From an uncultured Mailhella sp. (GTDB taxonomy: Bacteria > Desulfobacterota > Desulfovibrionia > Desulfovibrionales > Desulfovibrionaceae), in assembly GCF_963931295.1 (NCBI RefSeq), contig NZ_OZ007001.1, forward strand, positions 1 through 64,000: DNA of 64,000 nt, in the 5' to 3' direction. Below the pieces are notes generated by a model. That model worked only from the letters and a program-made list of their open reading frames with translations. It was not told the origin of the DNA and did not search any database. The position numbers and the translations under genes were made by a program. Positions 41,759-50,979 of this stretch are shown here, one piece after another. Positions within the stretch are counted from its first letter, which is position 1, and each line of letters begins with the position of its first letter.

Positions 41759-42826
41759 TCAGGCCAGAATGAGCTGTTCCCTGCCCTCGCGAAGAGGCAA
41801 CACCCTTCCTATGCAATAGGCTGGTTCCCCAAGCGCCGCCAGTCTCTCGCAGGCTTCCTGCCTTCGTTCCGCAGGCACGGCGAGCAGAAGTCCGCCCGAG
41901 GTCTGCGCGTCGAAGGCCAGCGTGGCGCGAAGCTCGTCCGCGCTTTCCGAAACCAGCGTATGACAGGCGCAGTAATCCCGGTTGCGATACGTTCCCGCGG
42001 GAATCAGACCGCAGGAAGCAAAATCCTCCACCTGTTCGATGAACGGAAGCGCCGCCGTGTCGATTTCCACGGAAACGCCCGAGCCCTTGGCCATTTCCAG
42101 AACATGACCGCCGACGCCGAAACCGGTGACATCCGTGGCGGCCCTGAGTCCCATGTCGCGGATCAGCGAAGAAGCGTTTGCGTTCAATCTGGTTGTCCAG
42201 CGGTACATGTCGCGCTCCGCCTCGTCGCTGCCGGGCCACTTGGCCTTCACAGCCGTGGCCAGCACGCCCGTGCCCAGCGGCTTGGTGAGAATAAGAGCGT
42301 CTCCGGGCACAAGACCGTCGTTGCGCGCCACATGTGCAGGATCAATCACCCCCGTGACGGACAGGCCGAACTTGATCCATTCATCATCCAGCGTATGCCC
42401 TCCGGCCAGCACGGCCCCGGCTTCGCCCACCTTTTCCATGGCACCGGAAAGAATGTCCGCCAGCACCGAAAGCGGCGTGTCCGATTCCGCCGAGGGAGAA
42501 GGAAAGGCCGCGATGTTCATCACCGACCACGGCCATCCGCCCATGGCGTAGACGTCGGAAAGAGCGTTGGCGGCCGCCGTCTGTCCGAAAAGGCGCGCAT
42601 TGTTGCCTATGGGACCGAGAATGTCCACGGTCTGCACCAGGGCGAGCCCCGCAGGCGGAGCCTTCACCAGGACGGCGTCCTCATTGTTGGAAAAGCCGTG
42701 CAGCACGCGCCCTTCCCTGTCCGGCGGCGGCGTGATGTCGGAAAGAATCTGCTCCAGCAACTCCGGAGCCGTCTTCGCCGCTCAACCGGCGCCCTTGGTT
42801 TTATCCATCAGACAGAATGTCGACAT
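41759..42826 (-). CDS. selD: Selenide, water dikinase, itself a selenoprotein
   Basis: 355 residues. The gene starts at ATG 42826 and reads through an in-frame TGA at 42782-42784 (residue 15) in the motif KGAG-U-AAK, the catalytic Cys/Sec site of SelD. A 41759-42760 frame alone would lack this residue. Other motifs: DAVLVKAPPAGLALVQTVD, VLAGGHTLDD, SGGLLLAVPAERR. SelD makes selenophosphate from selenide and ATP. A compact hairpin with a GU-containing loop sits 15 bases after the U of UGA. Last gene of the selenium cluster. Confidence 0.93.
42751..42769 (-). other. SECIS hairpin of selD
   Basis: On the minus strand GCTCC-GGAGTTGCT-GGAGC forms a 5-base stem with a 9-base loop containing GU, 15 bases after the first base of the UGA. 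Spacing and loop fit the bacterial SECIS form bound by SelB. Confidence 0.7.
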
Positions 42827-42850
42827 ACAATCTCCAGGCACGTCGCGTGC

Positions 42851-43759
42851 CTACCTGTTTTTCATGTTCAGCGCCCGCATCGCGCCTTCCGCCGCAAAGG
42901 GCATGAAGGCCGAGATGGACGTCGCAGGCGTCGGGTTCGTCAGCTCTCCCGTAAAACGCGCCCCCTGCGCCGCCAGCACGCATGCCTCTTTCAGCGGGAA
43001 TCCGGCCGCGGCAAACGCCGTAAGCAGCCCCGTGACGAGATCGCCCGTGCCGCCCACCGGTTCCATAAACGGCAGACAGGGCTCCGTCACCCGGCCTGTC
43101 TCCCGTCCTTCCTCCATGATAAGGTCTGATGATCCTTTGACAAGAAGAAGGCGCGCGCTGTCGCCGTGCTCCCAGGCAAGCCTTGCCAGATCCTCGGCCC
43201 GATTGTCTTCCGAAAGAAGAAAGCCGCGCGTATAAAAAGGATGCGGCGCTTTTTCATCCGCCAGAAAAGCCAGTTCGCCCGCATCCGGCGTGAACACGTC
43301 GTAGCGCGAGGCATAGCCGCTCATCTTGGCGGCGTACATGAAGCCCGCATCGGCAACAAGCGCCGGCATGGGGCCCCGGCGCGCCTCCAGCGCCATGAGA
43401 ATTCTGTTGTGCCCGTCCACGCTGGGAAAAAGATAGTGAAACGTCAGGCCGGAAAGATTCGCTTCCTCCTCTCCGAGCCACGACGCCAGCCAGGCATAGA
43501 GCGCCGAGCTTCCTTTCGACGAGCCGCAGTCTCCCGCAAGAAGAATCTGCGGACGGGGCGCGCCGAGTTTCTCCGTTACCAGCAATGCCGCAGCCGCGAG
43601 CGCGGGCGTGCCCCGCTGCACGGGCACGGAAGGCACGGCGGCCTCTTTCCCCAGAACACGGACATCCTCGGGTTCAAGCCTGTCGCCGTTCACCTTCCAG
43701 GAGCCCAGGCACAGGGGAAAATCGTCATCCGGCACGGTACCGCATATCAGCCAGCTCAT
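42851..43759 (-). CDS. PfkB/YjeF-like kinase-fold protein of selenium cluster
   Basis: 302 residues from ATG 43759 (overlapping the preceding stop as ATGA; AAGGTGGAG upstream). The ribokinase-like fold is suggested by ALVADAGFMYAAKMSGYASR, DVFTPDAGELAFLADE and the VGGTGDLVTGLLTAFAAAGF nucleotide loop, similar to the NAD(P)H-hydrate dehydratase/YjeF C-terminal domain. Substrate is not known. The operon position between selD and DUF3343 suggests a job in selenium metabolism. Confidence 0.65.
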   Translation of the reverse strand: MSWLICGTVPDDDFPLCLGSWKVNGDRLEPEDVRVLGKEAAVPSVPVQRGTPALAAAALLVTEKLGAPRPQILLAGDCGSSKGSSALYAWLASWLGEEEANLSGLTFHYLFPSVDGHNRILMALEARRGPMPALVADAGFMYAAKMSGYASRYDVFTPDAGELAFLADEKAPHPFYTRGFLLSEDNRAEDLARLAWEHGDSARLLLVKGSSDLIMEEGRETGRVTEPCLPFMEPVGGTGDLVTGLLTAFAAAGFPLKEACVLAAQGARFTGELTNPTPATSISAFMPFAAEGAMRALNMKNR

Positions 43760-44328
43760 GCTCCACCTTCCTGCCGCCACAGACGACGGGCCTCAAGAAA
43801 TGCCTTCTGGAGCGCGTAGGAGCACAGGGTGTGCCCCTGCACGCGGGGTTCCTCTGCGCCCGCAATGCTTTCGCCGACCAGAAGCGACGCAAGATACGGC
43901 ACATCCGGGCAGCCGCCGCCGGACACGTTGACGATGTGCCCGGACGAACGCTCCACGGTAATCTTCACGTTGGCGGCCTGCACCATGAACCAGTCGCCGA
44001 AATCCTTCGTGCGAAACAACGATACGGGTTCGAGCATCGGTCCGCTTACCGGAACCACGCTCATGGGCGACAGCCGCTCCTTTTCCAGTACCCGTCGGAC
44101 GGCGGATTCCATCATGAGCGGAAACGTCACCACCATGTCGCAACCGGTGCGCAGTTCCGGCGGAGGCCCCTTGACCTCCACCGGAAAACCGGCCGACTGA
44201 AGACAGCGTTCCGCCCGAATGACCTCGCCGGTATGCTGGAAGACCAGAAAACCCTTTTCCACGGAAGAGGCGTTTTCCGATTCCCTTCCGCCGCGTCGCT
44301 TCAGCCAGCCGGTCAGTCGCTCAAGCAT
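43756..44328 (-). CDS. DUF3343-containing selenium-cluster protein
   Basis: 190 residues. The N-terminal third (GFLVFQHTGEVIRAERCLQS, PVEVKGPPPELRTGCDMVVT) resembles DUF3343, a small Se/S-carrier-like domain with a conserved Cys after RTG. The C-terminal part (VNVSGGGCPDVPYLASLLVG) is not recognised; it has a conserved-looking GGGCPD. Starts at the last base of the upstream TusA-like gene's stop region. Function inferred only from its neighbours. Confidence 0.6.
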   Translation of the reverse strand: MLERLTGWLKRRGGRESENASSVEKGFLVFQHTGEVIRAERCLQSAGFPVEVKGPPPELRTGCDMVVTFPLMMESAVRRVLEKERLSPMSVVPVSGPMLEPVSLFRTKDFGDWFMVQAANVKITVERSSGHIVNVSGGGCPDVPYLASLLVGESIAGAEEPRVQGHTLCSYALQKAFLEARRLWRQEGGA

Positions 44329-44531
44329 TACTTGCGAAGCTCCAGCCGGACGACGCCGTCGCCCTCTTCTCTGACTTCAATGTTCCAGCCGCTGCGTCTG
44401 GCCGCCCGGCTGACGTTTTCCTGACTCGTCGAGTTGTCCACGAGCACGTCGATGGGATCGGATCCGGAAAGATGCGGATACACCATGAGCACAGGCTGGG
44501 GGCAGGAAAGTCCGCGCGTATCAATAAGCAT
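44328..44531 (-). CDS. TusA/YedF-like sulfurtransferase-fold protein
   Basis: 67 residues. The diagnostic motif DTRGLSCPQPVLM carries the conserved Cys of the SirA/TusA/YedF family; DVLVDNSTSQENVSRAARRS is typical of the selenium-linked YedF group. It may pass sulfur or selenium as a persulfide/perselenide between YedE and SelD. Situated 19 bases after yedE. Confidence 0.85.
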   Translation of the reverse strand: MLIDTRGLSCPQPVLMVYPHLSGSDPIDVLVDNSTSQENVSRAARRSGWNIEVREEGDGVVRLELRK

Positions 44532-44550
44532 AGGAAATCTCCTTTATGAC

Positions 44551-45639
44551 TCAGGCTTTTCTCGAAAACGCAAAACCGATGACCAGGCACACGGCAAGGC
44601 CGATGAGCGTGCCCTGCACGCCGTATGCGCCGATGCCCGCAGCGGAGCTCGCCGTGCCGAGGTTGTGCGCCATGGCGGCCCCGGCCAGCATGCCGAGGAC
44701 GAAGATGGCGGCGTCGCTGTCGCCTTCGCCGGCCATGAAGAGCTGTCTGCCGGGGCATCCGCCGGCGAGCGCGAAGGCCAGACCGGCCGTGACCATGCCG
44801 AGGAAGTTCCACAGGCCGTCGGTATGCGCCACGGGCTGATTGGCGAATCCGGCATGGAAGCCGCCCGTCAGCAGATTGGCGATAATGGCCGCGGCAAACA
44901 TGGCCGCCACGCCGAAGAACAGATGTCCGTACCGGAAGAGAATAAGATCACGGAACGCGCCCATGGTGCAGAAGCGGCTGCGCTGGGCAAGCGCGCCGAT
45001 GACGATCGCCACGCCGAGGGACAGAAGGAACGGAGCATGGGAAGCGCCGGGGCCGCTCACGGAATAGAAAAGAGGTCCGCTCTGCGCCTGTCCGGGAACC
45101 TGCGGGAAGGCAAGATACAGCCCCAGAAGTCCCAGCATGAGCAGGGGGAAGAACCAGCCTGCGGCGGCGTTCTGCTTGACGCTGCTGCCGAGAGAATAGC
45201 CGCGCTTGAAGAACAGCGTGCCCAGGCCTATGCCGCAGACAAGCCCGGCAAGACCGAACAGCGCGTTGCCGTCGCCGCCGGCAAGGCGGAGAATGGTGCG
45301 CCACGGACAGCCGAGAAAGACCAGTGCGCCGACGGCCGCAACCATGCCGAGAATGAATCGGACGATGGGCGCGGAGCCGCCGCGGGGCCGGAACTCGCCG
45401 ACCATGAGCGACATGCCCATGGAACCGAGCACGAAGCCGATGATTTCAGGCCGGATGTACTGCACTATGGCGGCGCGATGCAGACCGAGACCGCCCGCAA
45501 TGTCGCGTTCAAAGCAGGCCACGCATATGCCCATGTTGGCGGGATTGCCGAATTTTTGCAGCAGAATGGCTGCAACGCCGATAAACGCGCCGACGAAGAT
45601 GATGCCGGCGGTGCCGGCAAAGGGATTCTTGCCGTTCAT
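44551..45639 (-). CDS. yedE: YedE-type selenium/sulfur transporter
   Basis: 362 residues from ATG 45639 with GGAGG upstream; the longer frame is not needed. Many hydrophobic helices with conserved Cys pockets: MGICVACFERDIAGG, FLGCPWRTIL, RSRFCTMGAFRDLIL, AGGCPGRQLF. This is the YeeE/YedE family, which includes the thiosulfate importer TsuA and the selenium-associated YedE. In this cluster it probably imports a selenium species. First gene of yedE-tusA-DUF3343-kinase-selD. Confidence 0.87.
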   Translation of the reverse strand: MNGKNPFAGTAGIIFVGAFIGVAAILLQKFGNPANMGICVACFERDIAGGLGLHRAAIVQYIRPEIIGFVLGSMGMSLMVGEFRPRGGSAPIVRFILGMVAAVGALVFLGCPWRTILRLAGGDGNALFGLAGLVCGIGLGTLFFKRGYSLGSSVKQNAAAGWFFPLLMLGLLGLYLAFPQVPGQAQSGPLFYSVSGPGASHAPFLLSLGVAIVIGALAQRSRFCTMGAFRDLILFRYGHLFFGVAAMFAAAIIANLLTGGFHAGFANQPVAHTDGLWNFLGMVTAGLAFALAGGCPGRQLFMAGEGDSDAAIFVLGMLAGAAMAHNLGTASSAAGIGAYGVQGTLIGLAVCLVIGFAFSRKA

Positions 45640-46281
45640 GAAAAGGCTCCTCCATGGAAGTGTGTCACCATTGCCACGCCGTTTTTTGGCGACATGACCG
45701 AGTGAGAACCGTGTACCCCGCACAGTTGCCGCGGAAGGAAGAGCCCGGATTCAGACGAAAGAGGATTATTGCGCGCGTCCGAAGAGTCTCAGGGGAACTT
45801 CCAGTTCCGCTGAACACGCGCGTCAGGTACCGCCGGGGAACTGACGTTCCACGGAAAAAACGATCGTCCTCGACCTTGTGTACCTGAAAGCAGACATGGC
45901 ATCCCCTGACGTGATTTGCCTGTGAATATAACCCCGGTTTTCGTCCGCTTGCAAGAAAAATATGCCTTGCACCCGAACAGAGGGCAGAGCAAACCGCGAG
46001 CCTTCTGCAACAAGACGATATCATTTCCCAATCCGGGCCTCTTTTCCGCAGCGCATCCCTCTCTCAGAAGCTATGACGCCCAGAAATACAAAAGAAAAAA
46101 GAGGCCTTCCGCAGACAAAACGCCCTGTACCTTGGGCATAGTCGGGCGCTTCCATGCGCGGCAGTCGGAGCAGGATGTCTTTTTCAGAACATATGCCTGT
46201 TTTTGTCAGGCGTTGCAGACATTCCCTGTTGCAGGGAACGACGACCGGTGATACCTTTTTGCAATTCATCACGAGGTTTTT
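45640..46281. other. Gene-free region between yedE and azlC
   Basis: Contains promoters for the divergent operons. GAACT-TCC-AGTTC (45794-45806 region) and GAAC-TGAC-GTTC nearby are small palindromes upstream of yedE. TTCCCTG-TTG-CAGGGAA (46222-46238) is a hairpin about 45 bases before azlC that might be an attenuator. The frames across it have no ribosome site or family likeness. Confidence 0.5.
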
Positions 46282-46992
46282 ATGGCCGGATCTCTTGCGG
46301 CAGCTTCGGCGCGGGCTGCCTTTCGCTCTACGCTGCCCATTCTCATCGGCTTCGGCTTCTGCGGCTTCTCCTACGGACTGTACATGCATTCGCTGGGCTT
46401 TGAACCGGTTTTCCCCATTCTCATGGCGCTCACCATTTTTGCCGGCTCTCTGGAATTCATCATGGCCAGCATGATTACCGGCCCGTTTGCGCCCGTCACT
46501 GCCTTTGTCGTGGGGCTTGTGGTCAATGCGCGGCATCTTTTTTACGGCATCGCCATGCTCGACCGCTACCGCGACGCCGGAGCGATGAAGCCCTATCTCA
46601 TCTACGGGCTGATTGACGAAACATTTTCCATTCTCGGCATGGGGCGCGTTCCCGAAGGCGCAGACAAACGCTGGTACTATTTCTTCGTCACGCTGTTCAA
46701 CGAAGCCTACTGGGTGCTCGCCACCGCCGTGGGCGCCATATTCGGCGCCGACATGCCCTTCGACACCCGCGGCATAGAATTTGTTCTGCCCGCCCTTTTT
46801 CTGGCCATCTTCGTCAGCAGCTGGCAGCAGGAGAGGCAGCACGCGGCTTCTCTCGGCGGACTCGGCGTCACGCTGGGCTGCCTTCTGGCCTTCGGCGCGG
46901 CCTATTTTCTTCTGGCCGCCATGCTCTTCATCATTGTTCTGCTTCTTCTGTTCCGCAAAAAACTTTCTACCATGACAGGAGCACGGCCATGA
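46282..46992 (+). CDS. azlC: AzlC-family branched-chain amino acid exporter
   Basis: 236 residues with about six hydrophobic helices. AARAAFRSTLPILIGFGFCG, AGSLEFIMASMITGPFAPVT, ARHLFYGIAMLDRY and GLIDETFS match AzlC (YgaZ), the large subunit of the AzlCD/YgaZH exporter for valine-type amino acids. Overlaps azlD by 4 bases (ATGA). Confidence 0.9.
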   Translation: MAGSLAAASARAAFRSTLPILIGFGFCGFSYGLYMHSLGFEPVFPILMALTIFAGSLEFIMASMITGPFAPVTAFVVGLVVNARHLFYGIAMLDRYRDAGAMKPYLIYGLIDETFSILGMGRVPEGADKRWYYFFVTLFNEAYWVLATAVGAIFGADMPFDTRGIEFVLPALFLAIFVSSWQQERQHAASLGGLGVTLGCLLAFGAAYFLLAAMLFIIVLLLLFRKKLSTMTGARP

Positions 46993-47309
46993 CCACGCTT
47001 CAGGCTGCCGTCATGATCGGTCTGGCCGTGCTGGCCACCCAGATCACCCGCTGGACGCCGTTTCTCTTATTCCGAAAAAGAACGCCGGCCGTCATCGCCT
47101 ATCTCGGTTCGGTGCTGCCTTCGGCCATCTGGGGCATGCTGGTGGTGTACTGCTTCCGCAACGGTACGCTGGTGCCGGGCAGCAACGGCGTTCCCGAAAT
47201 CATCGCCTCTCTCGTCACCGTCGCCCTGCAGTTCTGGAAACGCAACATGGCCGTTACCATCGCAGGCGGCACGCTCTGCTACATGGCCATGATTCAGCTT
47301 TTTTTCTGA
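46989..47309 (+). CDS. azlD: AzlD-family small subunit
   Basis: 106 residues, four helices. The TRWTPFLLFRKRTPAVIAYL and LPSAIWGMLVVYC motifs are those of AzlD/YgaH, the partner of AzlC. Confidence 0.9.
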   Translation: MTTLQAAVMIGLAVLATQITRWTPFLLFRKRTPAVIAYLGSVLPSAIWGMLVVYCFRNGTLVPGSNGVPEIIASLVTVALQFWKRNMAVTIAGGTLCYMAMIQLFF

Positions 47310-47439
47310 ACCTCCGCCCCGCGATCCGAAACGCCCTGCCGGACGCCGCGCCGCACTGCGCGTCCGCATCATGCTGCACTCCAACGCGGCCTCCCGGAAT
47401 CCAAATTCTTTCTGCATTGTTCGATCAAGGAGAACTTTC

Positions 47440-48132
47440 GTGACCAGACGACGCCTGCTTTGTTTCGGCGATTCCAACACCTACGGATGGCAAGCCGCAC
47501 TTTCCGGCCCCACGCTGCGCTATCCGGCAAACGTACGCTGGACCGGACGTCTTGCCGCTCTTCTCGGCCGGGACTGGGAAGTGCTGGAAGAAGGTCTCGG
47601 CGGCAGAACGTTGCGGGACAAAGCAACCGTCGGCAGCGGGGTGTCCGTGCCCGGCGCGGGACTCAGCGCGCTGGACTACCTTCCCGCCTGTCTGCTTTCT
47701 CATCTGCCGCTGGACATCGTCGTCATCATGCTCGGCAGCAACGACATGAAATCCGTGCTTCAGCGCTCGGAACAGGACATTGCCGAAGGCATGGCGGCGC
47801 TCGTGGACGTGACAAGACTTTTCCCCTGGAACGAACTTCTGGATTATCCTCATCCGCAGGTGCTCGTCATGTCCCCTCCGCTCATCGGAGAGCGCAAAAT
47901 GCAGCTTGCCGGAGCCCGCTACGTTGACGCGCCCCGCAAATCGCGCCGGCTTGCCGAACTTTACCGGAGCGTGGCCGAAACGCATGACGCCTTTTTTCTG
48001 GACGCCGCCGCAGCCATCGGCGGAGAGCCCTGGGGCGAGGCCCACGGCGTGGACGGCATGCACCTCAGCGAAGAAGATCACGCCGCGCTCGCAAACGCGG
48101 TGTTTGAAAAGGTGCGCTCCATGATTCTCTGA
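47440..48132 (+). CDS. SGNH/GDSL-family esterase
   Basis: 230 residues from GTG 47440 with AAGGAG upstream (frame is open earlier but unsupported). The four SGNH blocks are visible: FGDSNTYGW (Ser), GGRTLRDK (Gly), GSNDMK (Asn), and DGMHLSEEDH (Asp/His). The family includes arylesterases and TAP-like lipases/acyl hydrolases. No signal peptide, so it acts in the cytoplasm. Substrate unknown. Confidence 0.82.
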   Translation: MTRRRLLCFGDSNTYGWQAALSGPTLRYPANVRWTGRLAALLGRDWEVLEEGLGGRTLRDKATVGSGVSVPGAGLSALDYLPACLLSHLPLDIVVIMLGSNDMKSVLQRSEQDIAEGMAALVDVTRLFPWNELLDYPHPQVLVMSPPLIGERKMQLAGARYVDAPRKSRRLAELYRSVAETHDAFFLDAAAAIGGEPWGEAHGVDGMHLSEEDHAALANAVFEKVRSMIL

Positions 48133-48338
48133 CGCCGCCTTCGCCCCTTCATGGCAAAATCGCTTGGCAATGCTATAATATTTTGTTTTTATTTATTTTT
48201 ATTAATATATTTCGTGCTGCGTTACAAAAAAATACGCCCTGCAACAGTTTGAAACGTGACAAGGCCTTCCCTCTTTTCTATATACTGAACTCGTACTTCC
48301 CCTGAACCTTTCTTTCATTCAGCATAAAGGAACACGCC

Positions 48339-48812
48339 ATGATCAAGAAGACTCTTTCCATCTCCCTGCTCTCTGCCGCCGTTCTTGCTTCCATACCCAT
48401 GGTCGCCATGGCCTATCACGACGGCCCCGGACGTCATCACGGCTACTATCAGAACAACGACGATCGCGGCATGCCCGCTCTGAGCGAGGAACAGCGCGCC
48501 CAGATGGACAAGCTCTGCGAAGAGCATCGCAACGCCGTTCGTCCCATCTACGATCAGCTGACCCAGAAGGGCCTCGAGCTTCGCGCGCTTTCCCCCAACC
48601 CCAACGTCAAGCCTGAAGAACTGAAGGCCATCATTGCAGACATTTCCAAGCTGCACGAGCAACTGCGCTCCATCAATGAAGACTTCTATTCCAAGATGGC
48701 CGACGCCGGTCTGCCCTGCTTCGGGGCCTATCGTCACGGCGGCTACCATCATGGAGGAAACGGCTGGTGCGGCATGCCCCGCCACGGTCAGAACTACGGC
48801 TGCTGGCGCTGA
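48339..48812 (+). CDS. Spy/ZraP-like periplasmic protein
   Basis: 157 residues. Signal peptide (SISLLSAAVLASIPMVAMA), then a helical core (ALSEEQRAQMDKLCEEHRNA...LRALSPNPNVKPEELKAI) of the LTXXQ/ZraP-CpxP type. Both ends of the mature chain are His/Gly-rich (GPGRHHGYY; RHGGYHHGG) and there are Cys residues, suggesting zinc or other metal binding. It likely acts as a stress- or metal-responsive chaperone in the periplasm. Confidence 0.75.
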   Translation: MIKKTLSISLLSAAVLASIPMVAMAYHDGPGRHHGYYQNNDDRGMPALSEEQRAQMDKLCEEHRNAVRPIYDQLTQKGLELRALSPNPNVKPEELKAIIADISKLHEQLRSINEDFYSKMADAGLPCFGAYRHGGYHHGGNGWCGMPRHGQNYGCWR

Positions 48813-48884
48813 TTTTGCCGGCCGCTTCAACGCCCCGGAAATCTTTCCGGCGGCGTCAAACGACAAGTTCCGTCTTGCCGTCAT

Positions 48885-48918
48885 GGTCCCTTCATCATAT
48901 GCTGAAGGGACCTTTTTT
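48885..48918 (+). terminator. Terminator after Spy/ZraP-like gene
   Basis: GGTCCCTTCA / TGAAGGGACC, a 10-base stem with an 8-base loop followed by six Ts. Confidence 0.9.
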
Positions 48919-48973
48919 CATGGAAAACCGCAGCGCAGCGGCTTCCGTTTTCTTTTCCGCATGGAGCATTCCT

Positions 48974-49552
48974 ATGAAACTGAAAGAACTTATTACCCGG
49001 GCCAGAACCTGCCGCCGCTTCAAGGGCGATCACCGCATCTCTTCCGAAACGCTGGCCGAACTCGTGGATCACGCCCGTCTCTCCGCCTCCGCCCGCAACA
49101 AGCAGGTGCTTCGCTTCGTCACCATCAGCGACAAGGACACCTGCGAAGCCATGAACGCCCTTGTGGTGCTCGGCGGTGCCCTCACCCCGGAACAGCGCGC
49201 CACGGACAAGCAGCATCCCGGCGGATTCATCGTCATTGCGGGCCCGGAAAACATGGACGACTTTGCCACCATCGACATCGGCATTGCGGCCCAGAGCATC
49301 AATCTGGCCGCCTGCGAGGCCGGTCTGGCCTGCTGCATGATAGGTGCCGTCAAAAAGAATGAAGCCGCCGCTCTCGTCGGTCTGCCGGACGATCTGAAGG
49401 TCAAGCTGGTGCTCGCCGTCGGAGAACCCGATGAAGAACGCCGTCTCGTGGAACGCAGAGCCGACGGCAGTCTTTCCTACTACCGCGACGAAAACGACGT
49501 ACACTGCGTGCCGAAAATCACTCTCGACGAAGCCATCATCATTAAAAAATAG
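48974..49552 (+). CDS. Nitroreductase family protein
   Basis: 192 residues from ATG 48974. The flavin-binding pattern ITRARTCRRFKGDHRISSET, ARLSASARNKQVLRFV, DIGIAAQSINLAACEAGLAC CMIGA and EPDEERRLVERR fits small FMN nitroreductases. Physiological substrate unknown. The preceding hairpin separates it from the Spy-like gene. Confidence 0.8.
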   Translation: MKLKELITRARTCRRFKGDHRISSETLAELVDHARLSASARNKQVLRFVTISDKDTCEAMNALVVLGGALTPEQRATDKQHPGGFIVIAGPENMDDFATIDIGIAAQSINLAACEAGLACCMIGAVKKNEAAALVGLPDDLKVKLVLAVGEPDEERRLVERRADGSLSYYRDENDVHCVPKITLDEAIIIKK

Positions 49553-49706
49553 CGCCCGAACACAGCGCCGCGCATGGGAACGCAGGCCCGGCTCCGGGCC
49601 TGCGCGCCCGAAGTTCTCATGGCATTTCTTCAAAAAACGTGTTACCTCTTCTCGTGGTGACACGTTATTTTCTTTTGTGCCACCGAGCATACTTTCGGAG
49701 TCCCTC

Positions 49707-50879
49707 ATGAAACCAGTCCTTTCCCTTGCCGCCGCCGTCATGCTCGCGATTCTTCCCCTGACCTCGCAGGCCAGAGTCGTCACCGACATGCGAGGCGTCG
49801 CCGTCTCCGTTCCCGACGATCCCCAGGCCGTCGCCACCATCGACGACGGCTTCATCGAAGAAGTCATGACGCATCTTGGCGTCATCAGCAAAGTCAAGGT
49901 CATCGGCTCGTGGTCCATGAAGCGGGACTACCGCTACGTCATTCCCTCCCGTTTCGGCGAAAGCCGCGAATATCGCGGATGGCACACCATGAAGTATCTG
50001 CACCCGTGGCTGAACGATCTGCCCTGCGTCAACGCTCCGCAGGGCAACGTCATCAGCTTTGAAACGCTGGCTTCCGCCGCGCCGGACGTGGTGATTCTGC
50101 GCGTGGGCGACACGCCGGTCGGCACGGACAAGGACAAGGTGAAAAGAACCGTGGACACCATTGAGGCGCTCGGTCTTCCGCTCGTGGTGCTGTATTCCCC
50201 CACCTGGTTCCGCTCTTCCGACCTTTCCAGCATGAAGACGGAAGCCGGCATCATCGGCGAACTGTTCGGCAAAAGGGAACAGGCCGAACGTCTGGCCGAC
50301 TCTCTGGCAAAGACCGAAACCATGATACGCAAACGTACGAAAGACATTCCAGAAAGCGAGCGCCCGTCCGTTCTTCTCCTCGGACTGCGTCCCGACGTAA
50401 GAAAAAAAGGCGGCGCAGGTTCGGTGCAGGGCGTGGACACGCCGGAATCCTACATCATCGAGCAGGTGGCGCATGCCCAAAACGCCTATCGGGGCAAGGG
50501 TACCTCCGTGTCCATGAGCGCGGAACAAATTTACGCCTGCGAGCCGGACGTCGTCATTCTGCCCACGGCCAACGGCTACCATCCGCCCCAAGAGCTCTAC
50601 GACGCCCCCTATTATGAAAATCTTCAGGAGCTGCAGGCGGTGAAGCATCGCAAAGTCTATGCTCTCCCCTGGTCGCCCATGAACGCATCCCGCCGCGTGG
50701 AATATCCGCTCGACATGCTCATCATCGCCAAGGCCGCCTATCCCGAACTCTTTGCGGACATCAGCGTGTACGACTTCGCGCTCCGCTTCTATCAGGACGT
50801 GTACGGCGTGGATGAAAAAACCGCCAGAGGTCTGCGCAGCACACAGCTGCTCGACTGGATGGATGAAGCCGACTTCTGA
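49707..50879 (+). CDS. Fe/cobalamin-type ABC transporter substrate-binding protein
   Basis: 390 residues from ATG 49707 (CGGAG upstream; the frame is open from earlier but overlaps the nitroreductase). Signal peptide LSLAAAVMLAILPLTSQA, then TDMRGVAVSVPDDPQAVATI and LASAAPDVVILRVGDT of the FecB/BtuF/TroA-like cluster-III binding family. Next to FecCD and FecE-type genes. The nearby FmdE gene suggests a molybdate/tungstate- or related metal-chelate cargo, but iron or B12 cannot be excluded. Confidence 0.8.
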   Translation: MKPVLSLAAAVMLAILPLTSQARVVTDMRGVAVSVPDDPQAVATIDDGFIEEVMTHLGVISKVKVIGSWSMKRDYRYVIPSRFGESREYRGWHTMKYLHPWLNDLPCVNAPQGNVISFETLASAAPDVVILRVGDTPVGTDKDKVKRTVDTIEALGLPLVVLYSPTWFRSSDLSSMKTEAGIIGELFGKREQAERLADSLAKTETMIRKRTKDIPESERPSVLLLGLRPDVRKKGGAGSVQGVDTPESYIIEQVAHAQNAYRGKGTSVSMSAEQIYACEPDVVILPTANGYHPPQELYDAPYYENLQELQAVKHRKVYALPWSPMNASRRVEYPLDMLIIAKAAYPELFADISVYDFALRFYQDVYGVDEKTARGLRSTQLLDWMDEADF

Positions 50880-50979
50880 CGTCTTTAAAGTTCTCCTTTA
50901 ACTCCGGATGAGGAAAACGCGTCCCGCACCTTCCGGCAGGACGCCCGAACTTGCTCCTGCCGCATCGTGCGAGGCAAAA

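Noticed and set aside
45690..45870. Possible tRNA-Sec (selC) near the selenium cluster
   Set aside because: No tRNA cloverleaf with a TCA anticodon can be drawn; the palindromes here are short.
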